Shown piece after piece: positions 7,424 through 16,794 of a stretch of DNA of 64,000 nt; position 1 is the first letter of the stretch, and each line of letters starts with the position of its first letter. The position numbers were made by a program, and so were the translations under genes. The notes beneath the pieces were generated by a model, which was not told the DNA's origin, made no database searches, and was given only the letters and a program-made list of their open reading frames with translations. Location: the NCBI GenBank assembly GCA_004764695.1, contig SMSO01000031.1, forward strand, positions 1,845,048 through 1,909,047, in the 5' to 3' direction. The DNA is from Schizochytrium sp. TIO01. Lineage: Eukaryota; Sar; Bigyra; Thraustochytrida; Thraustochytriidae.

Positions 7424-10238
7424 GAGAAATTAGAGGAGCACCATGAAGAGGAGGACGATGAAAACTAAAATCAGATTTAACAGTACCAGATGTAAAATGA
7501 TGAGAATGAACATGGCGAGAATGAGGATGAAGAAGATGAGAAATACGTGGTTCATCTATATATACATCTTCATCTATATATACATCTTCATCTTCATCCC
7601 AGATAACTCGTTCATTCTCTTCATCTTCATCTTCATCTTCATCTTCATCTTCATCTTCATCTTCATCTTCATCTTCATCTTCATCTTCATCTGCATTTGC
7701 ATCTGAGCTGATCGAACGTTGCTGACTTGGCGAAAGACTGTCCAGTACCCTAACATTGATTTCCTTTACAAGCTGAATAAGCTTTTTGTCCCTACGAAGC
7801 GCTTCGGTAGCTCGCAAGAAACAAGCAGCGTCCTTTTTACGTATAGCCTTACGAAGAATATGTTTGTTATTGCATCGGAAGTCATAGTCAAAGTATACCA
7901 TTTCAGCATCATTCCCCAGGCTCAAAATTTTCTTGAGAGAGGCTAATTGCCGTGGAGCAATCTCCCACGGCAGATTCCCTTCGATTAGCGTCTCATAAAG
8001 CTTAGTAGTGGGTCCACCGTGCTCCAATTCACGAGCGATATGAAAATCTACAGAGAGAAGTTCTTCTCCGTTGTTTTCAAGAGTTGAAAGAGAATCCAAC
8101 GCTTCCAGAGCGCTGTAGATTGCCTTGATAGAGTCGAGGAGCCGCGAGCGTCGTGTGCAGTCTTCACTGCCCTCTTCTAAAAACGCCTTTAGTTCTTCTC
8201 GCGAGAGTCTACGCATCGTCTGGGAAAGGTCGTCAAAGAGCATGCCATTTCCGATTGTTTGGTAGAGAATCTCAGATAGAACAATGAGTTTGAGTTTCGA
8301 CCAGAGCATCTCAGTGTCGATTTTGTTAGACTCTCCTTCTAGAGCTCCTTGAAGTTTGTATTTCATGGACTGAAGCGAAGTCTCCAGAATAGTGTCTTCG
8401 AGGGTTTCGTATTTGCTATCTAACTCTTCACCGACTAGAGTCATCAGATGTGGAAAGCGACTGAGACGAAGCGGGAGTTCCGAGAAGAAAAGTTCGTCTA
8501 GTAATACATCCCGAACTATCTCCCAGATACTAGATGTAATACTGCGAAGGGTTTCAGATTTAAGATTTTCAAAAAAAAATCGGGACAGCTGCAACCTTTT
8601 GAGAAAAGGTGCTTTATTAGGTAGAGACTGAAGACTTGCAGGTTTATGAATATCGTCTAGTATTCCGAGCCAGTACGAAACTGAATTTTGCATAATATCC
8701 TCGAACCTCACTTGCAAACCCTTGACAATAGCATCTCCTGTGAGGCTTGACGGATCGCTTCCAAGTTCCCATACCTCGCTGAACAAGCCCTGAAGCTCAT
8801 TTTTGCAGCGCTTCATCTCAGAACTCAACCATTTCTCTCGCATGTACTCTCTGAGCATATCGTCAAGGGAATGCAAAACTCCAGTGATTCCATGACGCGT
8901 CGCATCAAAAGTGACGCCGTGTTTTGTTAGAGCTACCCTAAGTTCATCTCTTTCATGCTGAAAAGAGCTTCGTAGGCTTTCGACAGAGTCAGCTTCCAAG
9001 TCGCGATTGACGACTGGTACGACTGAGTGAATTAAAGCATCCTCAGGGACACGAATTGGATCTCGTTCTAGTCTAAGGCGTAGATCACGGTCACCATGGT
9101 CGTCTACTTTGGTCAAAACAAGAATTGCTGGCTTCTTGGCTTCTTCGAGTATTTCCCAAATTGCATTGCTTCTTAAACTCTCACATCGAGCAGACACAAC
9201 TGCCACGACTAAAACATGCGTTCTTTTAAGCACTCTGCGAGTAAGCGCCTCAGTTTGCTCACGGACAGATTTTGGGGCTGCAACGATTCCAGGTAGATCT
9301 ACAAGATCAATTGTTGGGACATTTGGTGCGCGAATTTCAACCTGAATCTCATGTTCTGTGGCCACAGAGTAAGCACTGTCGAGCCCATCATGTTCGGCTG
9401 CAATGAACTCCTGAATGAGGGTCGCCACTGTTGAAGAGAAGGGTTCATCGGTCTGATCACCTGTCGTACAGACTTGAGGAGGTAGTTCTCGAAGAGTTTC
9501 GCCTGACACAGTGTCCTTAAGGCGAATACAGACTAGGTTCTGGTGCCGATGGCACCGTAGCATGAGACGGATAGGCATACGAGTACAAAAGATGGAATTC
9601 CGAGGGAAAATATCGCGCATGGCAATACGCTCCAGCGTGGATGATTTGCCTTGGCTTTCTGTTCCACAGACAACAATCTCTGGGATGTCAAGCTCAAACT
9701 TGCCTCGAACTTTTAATGCGGCCATAATCAACCGTCCATAGGCAGCATCGGCATTACATAGTATTTCAGATATACCGCCATGTTGAGTTGTCTCAGTATG
9801 AAGAAAATCTTGAGGCCCAGTATTTGAGCTTAAGACAGAAGCACTGTCCCAGCTCTGTCTAAATGTCATTGCACTGTGATACACAGAAGCACTGTCCCAG
9901 CTCTGTATAGATGGCATTGCACTTTGATACACAGAAACACTATCCCAGCTCTGTATAGATGTCATTGCACTTTGATACCCTTGGCGACGCGGCTCGGTTC
10001 GAATCGTCTCAAAAGCTTCTGTAAGACGACATAAATCGTAACTACCCTCTCTGCCTTCCCGAATCTTCTCCTTAGCCCGAGAATATGCTGCTTCAACTTT
10101 GGCATCCGTAGCAGAATTTCTTTCTATGCCGAGGATTTCGAATGCGTCAAGCCCAACAGGAACCCAGCCACTTGAGTCACTATCATCATCACTCATTGTT
10201 ACAGCCTTTCGCGTGCTATAGTAATTACGGCGCAACAT
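7032..10238 (-). CDS. dynamin-like large GTPase with N-terminal J-like segment and repeat tail
   Basis: The product is 1068 aa. Residues about 31-85 (DAFEILGIERNSATDAKVEAA) resemble a DnaJ domain, but the HPD tripeptide is absent. Three 16-residue repeats (QSWDSASV-type) follow. The GTPase domain has a dynamin-type P-loop GTESQGKSS (about 191-199), DLPG (about 313) and LTKVD (about 373), followed by long helices as in the middle and effector regions of dynamins. An Asp/Glu alternating run (about 850-873) and a tail of 7-8-residue repeats (NPGPQVL, PHGGPQVL) end the frame. There is no PH domain or obvious transmembrane helix. Membrane remodelling or a defence-type Mx-like role is possible; I cannot tell which. 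An alternative start MSDDDSDSSG lies 14 codons in. The tail appears frameshifted near 7040. It is divergent from the MKKS gene. Confidence 0.85.
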   Translation of the reverse strand: MLRRNYYSTRKAVTMSDDDSDSSGWVPVGLDAFEILGIERNSATDAKVEAAYSRAKEKIREGREGSYDLCRLTEAFETIRTEPRRQGYQSAMTSIQSWDSVSVYQSAMPSIQSWDSASVYHSAMTFRQSWDSASVLSSNTGPQDFLHTETTQHGGISEILCNADAAYGRLIMAALKVRGKFELDIPEIVVCGTESQGKSSTLERIAMRDIFPRNSIFCTRMPIRLMLRCHRHQNLVCIRLKDTVSGETLRELPPQVCTTGDQTDEPFSSTVATLIQEFIAAEHDGLDSAYSVATEHEIQVEIRAPNVPTIDLVDLPGIVAAPKSVREQTEALTRRVLKRTHVLVVAVVSARCESLRSNAIWEILEEAKKPAILVLTKVDDHGDRDLRLRLERDPIRVPEDALIHSVVPVVNRDLEADSVESLRSSFQHERDELRVALTKHGVTFDATRHGITGVLHSLDDMLREYMREKWLSSEMKRCKNELQGLFSEVWELGSDPSSLTGDAIVKGLQVRFEDIMQNSVSYWLGILDDIHKPASLQSLPNKAPFLKRLQLSRFFFENLKSETLRSITSSIWEIVRDVLLDELFFSELPLRLSRFPHLMTLVGEELDSKYETLEDTILETSLQSMKYKLQGALEGESNKIDTEMLWSKLKLIVLSEILYQTIGNGMLFDDLSQTMRRLSREELKAFLEEGSEDCTRRSRLLDSIKAIYSALEALDSLSTLENNGEELLSVDFHIARELEHGGPTTKLYETLIEGNLPWEIAPRQLASLKKILSLGNDAEMVYFDYDFRCNNKHILRKAIRKKDAACFLRATEALRRDKKLIQLVKEINVRVLDSLSPSQQRSISSDANADEDEDEDEDEDEDEDEDEDEDEDEENERVIWDEDEDVYIDEDVYIDEPRISHLLHPHSRHVHSHHFTSGTVKSDFSFHRPPLHGAPLISHHDGPQVLPHGGPQVRNPGPQVLNPGPHVLPHGGPQVRNPGPQDLNPGPHVLNPGPQVLPHGGPQVLNPGPQVLPHGGPQVLNPGPQVLPHGGPQVRNPRPQVLNPVPQVQNPGPQVQNPFYHLLNPSPP
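7619..7692. repeat. (TTCATC)n microsatellite, coding
   Basis: About 12 hexamer units encode the alternating Asp-Glu run of the dynamin-like protein on the minus strand. Confidence 0.95.
9837..9979. repeat. three tandem 48-bp coding repeats
   Basis: Units start at 9837, 9885 and 9933 and share AGAARCACTRTCCCAGCTCTG. They encode three copies of a 16-residue block containing QSWDS between the J-like segment and the GTPase domain. The number of units may be polymorphic. Confidence 0.95.
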
Positions 10239-11244
10239 AATTCAGGTTTGCTTACAATATTTCACGGTTGAACTTTTCTAATCTGAAGTCTTATACAGCA
10301 GCAAAGAAGTCCTGTGATTAGAGTTTATGAATAAAATGGATTCTCGAATTTCGCAACCATGATAAGCTTACTATTTGAACAATCCTACTTTAAGTTTTAA
10401 TATCCCATGATGCACTCACTAACTCACTCACTTCATCCATATTTCGACTCGAATCGGTTCTTCAGTTTATCAAAAAACAATGCGCAACTATTCCGCTAGG
10501 GAATAAATCAATGCGTCTTCCAGTTCCAGGTCCACTTAAGAATACTGTTAGGTTAATCGTAGGGCTCTTAGGCGTGGGCGCTCTCAAGCACTAATCCAAT
10601 TGATCCACCGAATTTAATTCATTACAATGGTAACTAAGAACCTGTTCTTCAGTTTATCATACAAAATGCACAACTATTCCGCTAGAGAATAAATCAAGTT
10701 TTGCTTGCGTCTTCTAGTTCCAGGTCCACTTAATAATGTTGCTAGGTTAATTGTAGCGCTGTCAGGCATGGGCGCTCTTACATACTAATCCAATCGATCT
10801 ACCGAATCTAATTCAATACTTGGACAATGGTAACTTTAATCTGAGGTCTGATCCAAGTCAGGAATGCGTGTTTTGGTGATTATGGATGGCGACAATGTCA
10901 ATTTCAACCTAATTGGTCCCCACAAGCTGGTATAATCCTCTTATTCGCATGTGAGCTGCGCTTTATTGTCAGATCTCCTCTTATCTCTGATGTTGTGAAA
11001 ACGGCTAAAATGTATGTGGATCTTAATTTTCCTATGCAACTACTACCTCTTTCTGTTTCTCTTTTTTTTTTCTTCTTTCTTTTTTTCCATGAAAAAGATC
11101 ATGCTAATCAAAATGAAGCCAATCGCATGAACTTGAGCGCACATTCTCGTGGATGTTACGACTAGGCTATTTCTGCAAGAAACACTTACTGGATCTGTCC
11201 GTACTTTCATCGAACACGAATACACATCAAGCCTGTTCGTGTAT
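10239..11244. promoter_or_regulatory. divergent intergenic region, dynamin-like / MKKS
   Basis: About 1 kb separates two divergently transcribed genes. It contains a diverged tandem duplication (10457-10635 and 10644-10835). A short pyrimidine-rich stretch (11045-11090) precedes the MKKS start. A reading frame running in from 11149 has no ATG before 11245. Confidence 0.5.
10457..10835. repeat. tandem duplication of about 180 bp
   Basis: Copy 1 spans 10457-10635 and copy 2 spans 10644-10835. Both begin GTTCTTCAGTTTATCA and end ACAATGGTAACT. They share CAACTATTCCGCTAG and TTCCAGGTCCACTTAA, with scattered substitutions and a few short indels. Neither copy is coding. Confidence 0.9.
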
Positions 11245-12954
11245 ATGGATCAGAGATGGAGCATCGCAGCTGCAACTGGGTGTGGCCACGATTCACGAGT
11301 TGTGGCTGGACCAGCAGCTCGAGATCTTGTCCTTGACGTTGCGAAGAGGCTCTTTGCAATCTCACAAACTTCTCGCGGACCGTTGGGAAAAGGTGTCTGG
11401 GTAGGAAACTCATCGAATGGTGTGAGGAGCAATTGCTCCTCCACGATTTTTGAGAAATGCACAGCTCTGCGAGAAGATCAAGGTGAAAGGAACGACCCTG
11501 TTTTAAGGGTAGCGCTGCAACTGCTCGCAGCTCAGGAGCGTTTCCATGGAGATGCTGGACTCTTAGCAGCGCAAATCGCTGGCTGCATTATTATTGATGC
11601 GCACGAGAGAGACCTCTCACCTCAAGCTCTTCGAGTGGGACTCGAGTGGGCGCTTACACAATGTGCAGGCTTTCTTGAGCGCTGTCGAGGCAATTCTCCT
11701 CTGAGGAAAGATATACCTCTGAGTGACCGTGATTCTTTACTTTCACTGATTCAGTCCTCTTTGACGACCAAGCACGTAAGCATTGCATGGAACCCATGTA
11801 CGTCTGAATCAGAGCATATTGCGAAAGTTTTGCTAAAGGGTTTCCTAGCTTCCCTTAATGTAGATCGGCAAGGACAACTCACGTCCGGACTCAAACTTGT
11901 GATGAGTCAGGGTTGCCCAATATTATCTTCGGAAGCTCTGCCAGGTCAGATCCTTCTGGATATTCCTTTGCCTCCTACAACATGGAACCTCCTACAACAA
12001 AGCCAAGAAGGAGGAGGTGGAGATGTCATTCTCTTTAACACCTCTCTGATGTTAAACGGAGATGTAGAAGAAGTGGGGTTTTCCGTGGAAACTGAAGCTA
12101 TTGAGAGCTCTGCATGGACGATTCGCGATGCGGAAGTCGATTTTTTGACCAAGCTTGCAGACCGTTTGTCCCATATTCCAAAAGCAAAGGTTCGCTACAT
12201 CATCTCCCAAAAACTTATTCATCCTTGGCTTCGGATGCATTTACTAGATAAAGGAATTGCTGCAATTGAACGTATCTCAGCAGTTCATCTTGCAGCCGTG
12301 CAGGAGCTCACCGGAGCCCATATCTTCGCATCCGCTATGTCTATTGTAAAAACCAAAAATACTATAGACCCAGGTCTTCTTGGCACACTCTCGCGAGCTG
12401 AAGCATGGAGATCCGGGACTGGTAAACGCCTCTTGAGACTTTATGGCAATCCTCAAAAAGGAAAGAAAATTTCCACAGCTCTTCTATGTGCCCCTGACGA
12501 GCCCGCTGTAGATGAACTCCGCCATGTAGCAAATCGTTCAATCGTCATGCTGAAAGCATTTTTAAGGAAGCCCTTTCTGCTGGCCGGGGCTGGAGCCACC
12601 GAGTTTGCTCTTGCAGCTGACTTGAGACAGAGTTGCACACATACAGCGCCAAGTCGGGCCCACAAGATCGGAGCAGAGATCTTCGCAAGAGCTCTTGAAT
12701 CCTCGGTTCAGGCCCTTCAGCCGATGCCTGTTTCGACCGGAGCTATTACAGGACTAGACGTTCTCGAAAACCTATCTTTACATCCTTTTTCTGGTTGGAA
12801 CCCCAAAGAGGAAAAATCGATTGACCCTTGGTCTTGCGGAATTGTCGATTCAGGACCTGCCAAAATTTGCGCATTCCAACTTGCTGTACAAACAGCAACT
12901 GTACTCTTTGGCTTGGGGTCCATAGTTCATGAGCAACTGCCCGAAGAAGTGTAA
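11245..12954 (+). CDS. MKKS: Bardet-Biedl chaperonin-like protein MKKS/BBS6
   Basis: From the first ATG the product is 569 aa, close to human MKKS (570 aa). It is a group II chaperonin-like protein: SRGPLGKGV occupies the equatorial GPxGR position, SQKLIHPWLRMHLLDKGIAA matches the MKKS segment CQKVIHPSLKQFLNMH, and LLAGAGATE resembles the chaperonin GGGxxE element. The chaperonin ATPase motif GDGTT is replaced by HGDAGL, as in MKKS, so ATP-driven folding is unlikely. In animals MKKS, BBS10 and BBS12 help assemble the BBSome that moves membrane proteins in cilia. The frame continues 32 codons upstream without ATG, so 11245 is chosen as start. The gene implies a ciliated stage. It is convergent with EXO84. 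Confidence 0.85.
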   Translation: MDQRWSIAAATGCGHDSRVVAGPAARDLVLDVAKRLFAISQTSRGPLGKGVWVGNSSNGVRSNCSSTIFEKCTALREDQGERNDPVLRVALQLLAAQERFHGDAGLLAAQIAGCIIIDAHERDLSPQALRVGLEWALTQCAGFLERCRGNSPLRKDIPLSDRDSLLSLIQSSLTTKHVSIAWNPCTSESEHIAKVLLKGFLASLNVDRQGQLTSGLKLVMSQGCPILSSEALPGQILLDIPLPPTTWNLLQQSQEGGGGDVILFNTSLMLNGDVEEVGFSVETEAIESSAWTIRDAEVDFLTKLADRLSHIPKAKVRYIISQKLIHPWLRMHLLDKGIAAIERISAVHLAAVQELTGAHIFASAMSIVKTKNTIDPGLLGTLSRAEAWRSGTGKRLLRLYGNPQKGKKISTALLCAPDEPAVDELRHVANRSIVMLKAFLRKPFLLAGAGATEFALAADLRQSCTHTAPSRAHKIGAEIFARALESSVQALQPMPVSTGAITGLDVLENLSLHPFSGWNPKEEKSIDPWSCGIVDSGPAKICAFQLAVQTATVLFGLGSIVHEQLPEEV

Positions 12955-13349
12955 CACATCGCCTTGCTAGAACTAAATCTCGGACTTTGATCATGCTCCT
13001 TTCTATGAACATGTCTTGAGTAACATATCGAAGTTCTCAAATACAAGCAATTAGTGTTGTTATCAAAGACTTACTCACACCTATTTGTATCATTAAAGAA
13101 TGAATGTTGATTATAAGTTTCAGACAGAATGAATACTTTGCTTACCATTTCGAAAAGTATTCTGTGAAAGAATACTTTATGATGATCTTTACTATAAAGA
13201 CAGGGGTGTTCATCCATTTGTGTTATTTGTGTACCACGGTTGGCATGCCAATAGGCAATCCTGAAGATACAATGAGCAACGTTCTCATTTTCCCAACTAG
13301 CAACGTATAGACTGATGTAAGACCAAACATCATCTTTTGAACAAACAAG
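12955..13349. other. intergenic, convergent 3' ends
   Basis: 395 bp of AT-rich sequence between the MKKS and EXO84 stop codons. No feature beyond presumed 3' UTRs. Confidence 0.5.
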
Positions 13350-16154
13350 TTACGAAGAGGCACCACTGGCTAGGATGGCAGCTGCTCCCGTACTCTTGAG
13401 AATGCTCTTCACCTTTGCAACAGCTTCGTCAGATGGTTCTCGCTGCATCAATGTCGTTGGCAATTTGAGAAGCAGGTTCAAATCTTCAGCAAGCCGTACA
13501 GCATTAGCCTCGCCGTCAACAGGTCCAAAAATTGCTGCAGCCATGCCATCAGCTTCAAGTTTATCTATCATGTGCTCCACAATTGAGGCAACCATGTCGA
13601 GAGCACAGGAGTGGCCTCCAAGAATTTTTTCTGCAAGATTTTTGAGGTCACCAAGGACAGTTGCCATTCGCTCAAAGTTCGGACTAATTTGGGCAGGACC
13701 TGTGTCTCCGCGCTGTATGGAACTGTAGTTGAATTGACTCCATTGTACGACGTCTTCCAAGTATCGATTTGCGTTGCGAGTTACAAAAGCATCACACAGC
13801 ATACGCCAAGGAGACTCTTCGTTATCCAGAGAGCGCACGCTTGAGAGGAAATCGCGTAACGCCTGCACACGACGTTTGAAAAGTTTCTCAAAGTTTTCTA
13901 CTGCACGTACACTCAAGTCTGTCGATACGTACAACACATCGGCAATCATACCCAAGATTTGAGCGTTCGAGTAGGGCTCACTCATGAGGATTGTTACACA
14001 ACGCTTTTCACGGTAGGAAAGTGGACGATCAATCTTGGAGCAGATACCACGGTATCCTTCTCCCCGGCGTGCTTGAGCGAAAACAAATTCCTCAAACTTA
14101 TCTCGAGATCCATCGAGTTTCGCAGACCAAGCACCAGCAGCATGTACAAGATTCTCCAAATAAGTTTTCAATACACCAATGATACCATCAACAATGCGAC
14201 CCTCAAGCGCTTCTGTTCGTGTTGCATAACTAGTCTTGTACACATTTTTGATACGGTCAAGAATTTTACCAACGACTGAATACGCCGCTTGACCACTTGA
14301 TGTCAACGCAAGACCTGCTCCAGAATTAGCCATGCGACTTTCCACGCGGAGTCTTTCTGCCTGCCATGTTTCACGGCGAAGCTGGGTACGCAGCGCTTTC
14401 TCAGAGCTTGCGAACAAGGAATCAACCACTGCGCGAATAGGGCCGCCAAGTTGACGAGCAACGACGAAACCAAGAACAACCTCCTCCTTTTCTAAACGAC
14501 GGCAGAGAACCAGAGTCCACCGCAAGCATGTCCCAAGACTGCTCCACTGAGCGTCGCTCAGAGATATTGGGGAGCTGATGGGGTTCTTCTCTGACGGGAA
14601 AGGAATACCTTTCATGGCCAAGGCATTTAAATCATCCCCTAGCATGGTTTCACTTGTTTCCTCGTTACTTCCAGTTGCACCCTCCAGCTCTTCGCGTGAC
14701 TGCTCTTGATAACCGGGGATGATGAAACGTACAAAGTTTGTGCAGAAACGCGTCACCTCTTCATGCGCCCAGACAACAAAAAGTGATTGTAAAGTGTCAG
14801 GAACGGTGCGTGCCCTTTTTTCATCCAAAGTAGCTAAAGTTGCCCTTTCCTTAGAGGGAAATTTACCACCGGCACCCTCTGCATGGTTTTTCGAAAAGAG
14901 AGCACAAAACTCGATGCTAGTCTCCAAGATTGCACCAAAGACGCCTTGTGCGAGCTCGATGATACATTGTTCCGGTTCTGTAGCAAGAGGCCCGTAAATC
15001 ACTTCGTCCGAAATTTCTCGAATGAAGCGACGCCGTCCTCTCAGGTAGCCTCTGCAGGCAACCACTGGCTCGCCAAGGGCAGAGACGAGCTCCACAGGAT
15101 GTCTACAATACTGAAGAGAGGATTCCGAATAATCAGCAAGTACCCGGCCGCCAAGACGGTGCTGATTCTTCTCCAAGAGTTGAAGAAGATCGTCCAAGAA
15201 CTCCTCGGCTTCCTCCTCAACAACACGGATTGCATAGTACAATGCCCATAACTTTTCATCTAACATATATGTGTCTACGTGCTCCCCGCGCTGGAGCTTG
15301 GCTTCCACCTGCACCTGGAATGCGTCCAAATCTACACTGCGCACGCGTTTGACAAGATCCACAGCTTCCTCAAAGGCCTCACGGTGTAGCAATAGTTGTA
15401 GCTTGTCAGGCGCTTCGATGAGCCAGGATAGAGCAAAAGACTCATCGCTATATAAAGATTGAACTTTCTTGAAACGAGAAGCCTCCAGTGAAGCCGCAAG
15501 GGCCTCTGCGTCGAGACGCTGCTCCACGCGATTACCTCCCCCGAGACTAGTGCGTGCACCCGAGATATCACTAAAGTTCCTTTGTGCCCCACTTGCTGAG
15601 GCTGCAGCAGTAGCAGCTGCGGCGGCGGCTGCACTCGACAATTTCACAAGCTTGCGACGCTCCTTTTCACGACGTTTAGCAACCTCCAGACGTTTCTCCT
15701 CAAATGTTCTCAAGCGCTCTAAATTGCTGGCAGCAACCTGAATACTTTGAAGAACAAATTCAGTTTTGCCGAGGCCTCTTCGCAGTTCTGAGAGACCTGC
15801 GTCCATCTTGCGAAGATCTTCCGCAGACTCGATGAATTTAGGGTAGTGTTTGAACACCATGCGCTGCAAATGGTCTGTTGCTTTGCCACGATGCTCAAGC
15901 AATTGCATGCAAAAGGCCTTAGCTTGGGCTTCGGTATTCTGTTCGTAAAATGCTTGCGTAAACCGTTTGGCATCGAAGTCTGACCGGCTGAAAAGATCGA
16001 GCTCGTTATCGATCATTTCTCCAAATTCTTCTTTGCCCACTCGCATGCTTGTCCGAGGTGAAAACATTTTGTTTTGCACTCCTGAATTACCCGTACTCGT
16101 ATGTGATGGATCATCTTTGCCCGCGCCAAATCCTGCGCCTGTAGAAGAGCTCAT
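13350..16154 (-). CDS. EXO84: exocyst complex component EXO84
   Basis: The product is 934 aa. Residues about 55-150 (DFDAKRFTQAFYEQNTEAQA ... HYPKFIESAEDLRKMDAGLS) match the N-terminal Vps51/EXO84 coiled-coil region. An Ala-rich/basic coiled coil follows (about 160-200). From about 240 (LSWLIEAPDKLQLLLHREAF) the sequence matches the EXO84 C-terminal helical-bundle domain: a WL-x-x-x-P-x-x-L motif, then a FEEAVDLVKR helix. The N-terminal 40 residues are Gly/Ser-rich. EXO84 is one of eight subunits of the exocyst, which tethers secretory vesicles to the plasma membrane. No PH domain of the animal type is evident, so it is closer to the plant form. It sits about 640 bp beyond the end of CTC1 on the same strand. 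Confidence 0.85.
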   Translation of the reverse strand: MSSSTGAGFGAGKDDPSHTSTGNSGVQNKMFSPRTSMRVGKEEFGEMIDNELDLFSRSDFDAKRFTQAFYEQNTEAQAKAFCMQLLEHRGKATDHLQRMVFKHYPKFIESAEDLRKMDAGLSELRRGLGKTEFVLQSIQVAASNLERLRTFEEKRLEVAKRREKERRKLVKLSSAAAAAAATAAASASGAQRNFSDISGARTSLGGGNRVEQRLDAEALAASLEASRFKKVQSLYSDESFALSWLIEAPDKLQLLLHREAFEEAVDLVKRVRSVDLDAFQVQVEAKLQRGEHVDTYMLDEKLWALYYAIRVVEEEAEEFLDDLLQLLEKNQHRLGGRVLADYSESSLQYCRHPVELVSALGEPVVACRGYLRGRRRFIREISDEVIYGPLATEPEQCIIELAQGVFGAILETSIEFCALFSKNHAEGAGGKFPSKERATLATLDEKRARTVPDTLQSLFVVWAHEEVTRFCTNFVRFIIPGYQEQSREELEGATGSNEETSETMLGDDLNALAMKGIPFPSEKNPISSPISLSDAQWSSLGTCLRWTLVLCRRLEKEEVVLGFVVARQLGGPIRAVVDSLFASSEKALRTQLRRETWQAERLRVESRMANSGAGLALTSSGQAAYSVVGKILDRIKNVYKTSYATRTEALEGRIVDGIIGVLKTYLENLVHAAGAWSAKLDGSRDKFEEFVFAQARRGEGYRGICSKIDRPLSYREKRCVTILMSEPYSNAQILGMIADVLYVSTDLSVRAVENFEKLFKRRVQALRDFLSSVRSLDNEESPWRMLCDAFVTRNANRYLEDVVQWSQFNYSSIQRGDTGPAQISPNFERMATVLGDLKNLAEKILGGHSCALDMVASIVEHMIDKLEADGMAAAIFGPVDGEANAVRLAEDLNLLLKLPTTLMQREPSDEAVAKVKSILKSTGAAAILASGASS

Positions 16155-16794
16155 GATCGTCTGTGCTGTTGACTTTGTGTAGCTCTATGTATCGTGCTTC
16201 TGTAGATTACCATACAGAAATGAACTTTGCGATCTGATGTCTCACCGAGTCTTGAGCCAACGTTGAGCTTCTCAATGCCTTAGCAACGTCCTGACCCCGA
16301 AGGCCCGTCTGTAAGGCCTTTCAGGACAGAAATCCACCGTGAACGGAGCTACCAATACAGGTCTGATCTGTGAAGACGCTGACTGACTGACTGACTGACT
16401 GACTTCGTCTATTATGCAAGATCGTCTTGAAGGAGCTGGGATATTTCGTTTGATAAATTCAAACAAATATTATAGTTGTTCTTACTTACAAGCCTTGAAG
16501 CAGTATGAGGTCAGATGAAATCACGCGAAACCTTTTGAGGTACATTTGTATTCAGGAATAAATAGATCTCTTCTTCAGCGGGTAAATCATACATAGCAGG
16601 CTCAGTGTACTTTTAAATATGACTTGCCTTGTGGCCACGGATGTGTTTTTTGCTGTTCTCATATATGCATATCCCTTCATCTTCAAGATGGTTTAGTAAA
16701 GCATCAGTAAGTAAATGTGGCATGCAGAACTTTAATTGCATTGTTTTTTCTTCATAAAATCCTGGCATCAATTAAAAAAACATTAATTTATAGC
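16155..16794. other. intergenic between CTC1 and EXO84
   Basis: About 640 bp between two minus-strand genes, presumably the EXO84 promoter plus the CTC1 3' UTR. It holds a short (GACT)n run at 16379-16403. Nothing else recognisable. Confidence 0.5.

Noticed and set aside
7056-7433. Plus-strand 125-codon frame of Arg/Leu/Asn repeats
   Set aside because: It is the antisense reading of the coding minisatellite of the dynamin-like gene; 21-bp units keep all frames open.
9985-10030. tRNA T-loop-like GGTTCGAATC
   Set aside because: It lies within the coding sequence of the dynamin-like gene and no cloverleaf can be built around it.
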